DNA of 64,000 bases. Origin: Flagellimonas lutimaris. Its GTDB lineage: Bacteria > Bacteroidota > Bacteroidia > Flavobacteriales > Flavobacteriaceae. The stretch lies in contig NZ_QXFH01000070.1 of NCBI RefSeq assembly GCF_003581615.1, positions 558,001-622,000 on the forward strand, given 5' to 3'. The position numbers were made by a program, and so were the translations under genes. How positions within the stretch are numbered: position 1 is the first letter of the stretch; every line of letters begins with the position of its first letter. The notes under the pieces are model-generated. The model did no database searches and had not been told where the DNA came from. It saw nothing but the letters and a program-made list of their open reading frames with translations. Shown piece by piece: positions 60,290 to 64,000 of the stretch.

Positions 60290-62070
60290 TGTGAATAATT
60301 AATCAATTTTCTTCGATAAGCGGTCAACATTTTTGATTTGGATATGAAGCCTTCGTATTTTCCATTTCTGATGACGGGTAAATTCCAAGCACCGCTATCC
60401 TGAAATTTTTTCATCACCTGTTTCATATTGTCTGTTTCATAAAAGATAACCTCGGGAGGGGCATGCATCAAGCTTTCTACAAAAACTGTGTTATACAATT
60501 CCGTATCAAACATCATGGGCCGGATATCGTCTAGAACAATAATACCAATCAATTTTTTATCATCGCTCAATACGGGAAAAAGGTTTCTTTTGGATTTTGA
60601 TACGGATTGATGTAGCATTTCACCCAATGACATTTTTGGATTAACGGCCCTGAAATTTTTTTCGATAACGTCGTCCATTTCCATTAGTCCCAATACCATT
60701 TGGTCCTTATTGTGAGATAAAAGAGCTCCAATTTTGGCCAATTCTTTGGTGTAAATGGTGTAATCAAGTGCATTTTTGGTGATCAAATAAGAGATGGAGG
60801 CTGTAATCATCAATGGAACAAAGAGTTGATAACCACCAGTTATTTCGGCTATTAAGAATATGGCTGTCAAGGGGGCATGGATTACCCCGGCTATCAAACC
60901 GGACATACCGATTAGGGTAAAATTACTTTCGGATACAGAGAAGCCCAATCCCAAATTGTTGATTACTTTGGCAACTACATTGCCCAAAGTGCTGCCCATT
61001 ACCATGGTAGGGATAAATACTCCACCAGCCCCACCAGCTCCAATAGTAGTGGTCATGGCAATGGCTTTGAAGATGGTAATCCCAAACAAAAGCGTGATCA
61101 CGACCCAAATATTATCGGTATAGTTGTCAAATGGGGTAGTGCCAAGTGCTTTTAAATGATCACCATCCAATAGGTTGTTGATGAACCCAAAACCTTCACC
61201 GTAGAGTGGGGGAATGGCATAGAGCATTACTCCAATGGCAATACCTCCCACCAAGAGCTTGTATTTTGGACTTTTTAGTTTTTTGAAAAGTGACAGTATT
61301 GCGAAATACATCTTGGTAAAATAAATGGACGCAAACCCTGTACCAACACCCAACAAGATATAAAAAGGGGTGTCTTTTAACTGAAACCCTTCGGAGAGGG
61401 AAAAACTGAACAATACTTCATTGCCCAAAAAGAAATAGGATGTCAAAACTCCAGAAATTGATGCCAGTAGCAGTGGTAACATGGACATCATGGTCAAATC
61501 CAAAGTAAATACCTCAACGGCAAAAATGATGGCTGCTATGGGGGATTGAAAAATGGAGGCAATGGCACCTGACGAAGCACAGGCTACTAAAAGTGTTCTG
61601 GTCTTGGCATCGATATGGAACAATCGGCTAATATTGGAACTTACCGCAGAACCCGATTTCACCGCTGGCCCCAACAAACCTACAGAACCACCGAACCCTA
61701 CTGTAAGTGGAGCGGTGATCAAAGGGGTATAAATATCCTTGAGTTTGAGTAACCCCCTCTTTTTGGATAAGGAAAAAATTATCGATGAAACCGCATGTTG
61801 CAAAGGTTCTTTATGTATAAATTTCACGTAGAGATAAACCAAGGTGAGTCCTATGGTAGGTAGAATAAAATACAATTGGTTCTCTGAAAATACGATACCC
61901 TTTTTTAGAAGGGATTCTATAAAATAGGTGGAGTTTTTTACGGTTACGGCAACCAAACCAGCCAAAAAACCCACAATCAGGCTCATTATTTGAATAAAGG
62001 TCCTATTGGAGATATTTCTATATCGCCATTTTAGAAAACGGGTGAGCAATTTTTTGTTGCTGTAGGGCAT
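60286..62070 (-). CDS. ClC-family chloride channel/transporter with CBS domains, gating glutamate absent
   Basis: 594 residues. The ClC membrane part spans about 1-430 with GFGGSVGLLGPAVKSGS and GAGGAGGVFIPTMVMG (GxFxP). Two C-terminal CBS domains (about 450-590) could sense adenine nucleotides. The position of the external gating glutamate (GREGP in E. coli, GLEGP/GLEAP in relatives) reads GLLGP, with Leu133. Exchange of this glutamate abolishes H+ coupling in studied ClCs, so passive anion conduction is predicted. It is followed by a four-base-overlapping small membrane protein gene. Confidence 0.88.
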   Translation of the reverse strand: MPYSNKKLLTRFLKWRYRNISNRTFIQIMSLIVGFLAGLVAVTVKNSTYFIESLLKKGIVFSENQLYFILPTIGLTLVYLYVKFIHKEPLQHAVSSIIFSLSKKRGLLKLKDIYTPLITAPLTVGFGGSVGLLGPAVKSGSAVSSNISRLFHIDAKTRTLLVACASSGAIASIFQSPIAAIIFAVEVFTLDLTMMSMLPLLLASISGVLTSYFFLGNEVLFSFSLSEGFQLKDTPFYILLGVGTGFASIYFTKMYFAILSLFKKLKSPKYKLLVGGIAIGVMLYAIPPLYGEGFGFINNLLDGDHLKALGTTPFDNYTDNIWVVITLLFGITIFKAIAMTTTIGAGGAGGVFIPTMVMGSTLGNVVAKVINNLGLGFSVSESNFTLIGMSGLIAGVIHAPLTAIFLIAEITGGYQLFVPLMITASISYLITKNALDYTIYTKELAKIGALLSHNKDQMVLGLMEMDDVIEKNFRAVNPKMSLGEMLHQSVSKSKRNLFPVLSDDKKLIGIIVLDDIRPMMFDTELYNTVFVESLMHAPPEVIFYETDNMKQVMKKFQDSGAWNLPVIRNGKYEGFISKSKMLTAYRRKLINYSQ

Positions 62071-62095
62071 CTAGGTATATAATACTATTAAAAGT

Positions 62096-62126
62096 ATTAA
62101 AAAATCCCTCTTTTTAGCGGGATTTC
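62096..62126 (-). terminator. Intrinsic terminator of aspS
   Basis: Read on the minus strand, AAATCCC and GGGATTT form a stem with internal CT/AG pairing around an A-rich loop, followed by T residues. It lies between the aspS stop and the ClC start. Confidence 0.6.
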
Positions 62127-62132
62127 AATATA

Positions 62133-63881
62133 TCATAAGTCCAATTTTAAATGGAGCTCTTTTAATTGTTCTTCGTCAATGTTGGCTGGTGCGTCGATCA
62201 TAACATCCCTCCCACTATTGTTTTTAGGGAAGGCGATAAAGTCACGAATGGTTTCTTGTCCTCCCAAAATGGCGACCAACCTATCCAAACCAAATGCAAT
62301 ACCACCATGGGGAGGTGCCCCGTATTGGAAAGCATCCATTAAAAAGCCAAACTGAGCTTTTGCTTCTTCTGGCGTAAAGCCCAAGTGCTTGAACATGGTC
62401 GCTTGGATTTCTTTATCATAAATCCTGATGGAACCACCGCCAATTTCGTTTCCGTTCAATACCAAATCGTAGGCGTTCGCTTTTACTTCACCTGGTTTTG
62501 TTTCCAGCAATTCCAACTGACCTGGTTTTGGTGAGGTGAATGGGTGGTGCATGGCGTGGTAAGCACCAGTTTCTTCATCAAGTTCCAATAGCGGGAAGTC
62601 CACTACCCACAATGGGGCAAACTCATCTGATTTTCGGAGGCCTAAACGAGTTGCCAATTCCATTCGAAGGGCGCTTAATTGTGCACGGGTTTCGTTGGTG
62701 TTTCCAGAGAGCACGCAGATAAGGTCTCCCGGCTTGGCTCCCGTTATCTCTGCCCATTTGGCCAAATCCTCTTGGTCGTAAAATTTGTCCACGGAAGATT
62801 TATAGGTGCCATCTTCGTTACATTTAACGTAGACCATACCCTTGGCACCGACTTGAGGGCGTTTTACCCAGTCCACCAATTTGTCAATTTCCTTCCTAGT
62901 GTACGAAGCTGCTCCAGGGACTGCAATCCCAACAACCAATTCTGCGGAGTTGAATACGTTGAAATCTTTATGCTGCGCCACTTGGTTAAGCTCGCCGAAC
63001 TGCATTCCAAAACGGATGTCGGGTTTGTCGTTACCATACAGTCGCATGGCATCATCATAGGTCATTCTTGGGAATTCCTCGACGTCTACTCCTTTGATTT
63101 CCTTCAAAAGGTGTTTGGTTAAGCCTTCAAAGGTGTTCAAGATGTCTTCTTGTTCCACAAAGGCCATTTCACAGTCAATCTGCGTAAACTCGGGCTGGCG
63201 GTCTGCTCGCAGGTCTTCATCCCTAAAACATTTCACAATCTGGAAATATTTGTCCATTCCACCGACCATTAGCAATTGCTTAAAGGTCTGGGGAGATTGG
63301 GGTAGGGCATAAAACTGACCTTCGTTCATTCGGCTTGGCACCAAAAAGTCCCTAGCACCTTCGGGAGTGGATTTTATCAAATATGGAGTTTCAATATCGA
63401 TAAAGCCTTGGTCGGATAGATATTTTCTAACCTCCATGCTCACTTTATGTCTAAAGATAAGCTTGTTCTTTACTGGATTTCTACGGATATCCAAGTAACG
63501 GTACTTCATTCTTATGTCTTCACCACCATCGGTCTCATCTTCAATAGTGAAAGGGGGAAGCAAAGAATTGTTCAATATAGTGAGCTCAGTAACAAGCACT
63601 TCGATTTCTCCGGTGGGAATATTTGGGTTTTTGGAAGCACGTTCTATCACCTCGCCTTTGGCTTGGATAACGGTTTCACGTCCCAATTCTCGGGCTTGGT
63701 CCAAAAGTTTCTTGGAAGTGCGTTCTTGATCAAATACCAATTGGGTAATGCCATAACGGTCACGTAGGTCAATCCAAGCTACAAAACCTTTGTCACGGAC
63801 CTTGTGTACCCATCCACTTAAAATAACTTCTGAACCTATATCCGATGCTCTTAATGCACCACAAGTATTGCTTCTGTACAT
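62133..63881 (-). CDS. aspS: Aspartyl-tRNA synthetase
   Basis: 582 residues, the bacterial type. An N-terminal OB-fold anticodon-binding domain ([20 protein letters not shown]) leads into a class II core with motif 2 [20 protein letters not shown], the GAD insertion, and motif 3 [16 protein letters not shown]. It charges tRNA-Asp (or also tRNA-Asn if the genome lacks AsnRS, which cannot be judged here). A TAAATTTG -7 box lies 19 bases upstream, and a terminator follows. Confidence 0.97.
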   Translation of the reverse strand: MYRSNTCGALRASDIGSEVILSGWVHKVRDKGFVAWIDLRDRYGITQLVFDQERTSKKLLDQARELGRETVIQAKGEVIERASKNPNIPTGEIEVLVTELTILNNSLLPPFTIEDETDGGEDIRMKYRYLDIRRNPVKNKLIFRHKVSMEVRKYLSDQGFIDIETPYLIKSTPEGARDFLVPSRMNEGQFYALPQSPQTFKQLLMVGGMDKYFQIVKCFRDEDLRADRQPEFTQIDCEMAFVEQEDILNTFEGLTKHLLKEIKGVDVEEFPRMTYDDAMRLYGNDKPDIRFGMQFGELNQVAQHKDFNVFNSAELVVGIAVPGAASYTRKEIDKLVDWVKRPQVGAKGMVYVKCNEDGTYKSSVDKFYDQEDLAKWAEITGAKPGDLICVLSGNTNETRAQLSALRMELATRLGLRKSDEFAPLWVVDFPLLELDEETGAYHAMHHPFTSPKPGQLELLETKPGEVKANAYDLVLNGNEIGGGSIRIYDKEIQATMFKHLGFTPEEAKAQFGFLMDAFQYGAPPHGGIAFGLDRLVAILGGQETIRDFIAFPKNNSGRDVMIDAPANIDEEQLKELHLKLDL

Positions 63882-63900
63882 GATGTTTGTTATGAGAGCC

Positions 63901-63908
63901 CAAATTTA
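63901..63908 (-). promoter_or_regulatory. Candidate -7 box for aspS
   Basis: Minus-strand TAAATTTG fits TANNTTTG and ends 19 bases before the aspS ATG at 63881. No clear -33 TTTG. Confidence 0.4.
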
Positions 63909-64000
63909 ATAGTAATACGGGTATTTTATAGTGGATATATGCATTTTCTGTTTCTAATGATTTTTGATGGCAAAAAAGAGAGGAATCCAAAGTGATTATA

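Noticed and set aside
62081-62098. AATACT-ATTAAA-AGTATT palindrome upstream of the ClC gene
   Set aside because: The arms are short and purely AT-rich, and one arm overlaps a likely -7 box (TACTTTTA), which explains it better.
1-64000. CRISPR array, prophage, transposon, tRNA or rRNA genes
   Set aside because: No regularly spaced direct repeats, no integrase/transposase motifs, and no cloverleaf or rRNA-like stretch were seen by eye. A covariance-model scan would be decisive for small RNAs.

Overview
The window looks like chromosomal DNA of a marine Flavobacteriaceae (Bacteroidota), close in style to Allomuricauda/Muricauda, Maribacter or Zobellia. The reasons are moderate GC, many lipoproteins and signal peptides, lineage-typical families (DUF3078, DUF3109, DUF6503-like, collagen-like lipoproteins, LytTR/TPR two-component pairs), TANNTTTG-type -7 promoter boxes and little Shine-Dalgarno use. 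I see no rRNA, tRNA, CRISPR array, insertion sequence, integrase or phage gene. The genus is an inference.

Layout. 1-6 kb: the end of a MATE transporter, a lactonase-fold lipoprotein, a zinc-ribbon membrane protein next to an SPFH-GYF protein (YdjG/YdjI-like), a DUF2237 protein and a secreted Ig-like protein. 6.2-10.1 kb (minus): a tight run of DUF1080 lipoprotein, exported Gfo/Idh/MocA oxidoreductase, DinB-fold protein and P1-family peptidase. 10.2-16.6 kb: two tandem paralogues of about 1040 aa with sortilin/VPS10-type BNR propellers. 16.6-22 kb: HemJ, an NtrY-like kinase, an enoyl-CoA hydratase, a large lineage-type secreted protein and a collagen-like lipoprotein. 22-34.9 kb: radical SAM, a second exported Gfo/Idh/MocA protein, HD hydrolase, PlsC-type acyltransferase, bacilliredoxin, TerB-DnaJ protein, HupE/UreJ, dCMP deaminase, S41 protease, MarC, DUF3109 and a LytTR/TPR-histidine-kinase pair.

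34.9-36 kb is a 1.1-kb stretch without a conventional gene. It carries two very small ORFs and two strong intrinsic terminators and may encode small RNAs or peptides.

36-48.6 kb is the most distinctive part, a locus that fits oxidative 3-keto-sugar catabolism. It has two GMC flavoproteins, each with a conserved Cys-x5-Cys-x3-Cys cluster, and one Tat-type lipoprotein small subunit. It also has an exported and a cytoplasmic TIM-barrel isomerase/epimerase, two DUF1080 (3-keto-disaccharide hydrolase family) proteins, a cytoplasmic Gfo/Idh/MocA oxidoreductase and two MFS transporters. Both GMC genes are divergent from a TIM-barrel gene, and the two divergent spacers share a 15-base element (14/15 identical). 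The proposed logic is that exported flavoproteins oxidise glycosides at C3, exported DUF1080 and TIM-barrel proteins cleave or rearrange the keto-glycosides, MFS proteins import the products, and cytoplasmic enzymes isomerise or reduce them. The 7.9-10.1 kb and 23.7 kb genes may be satellites of this pathway.

48.6-64 kb is mostly housekeeping: yicC-gmk-nadD, a GH130-like protein and a DUF6503-like protein, a PiT phosphate transporter with a PhoU-like tail, dgt, a DUF3078 barrel, dxs, tadA, a cold-shock protein, a ClC protein whose gating glutamate position holds leucine, and aspS. Four copies or remnants of a GTCATTCTGA-type intergenic repeat lie in the first 24 kb.
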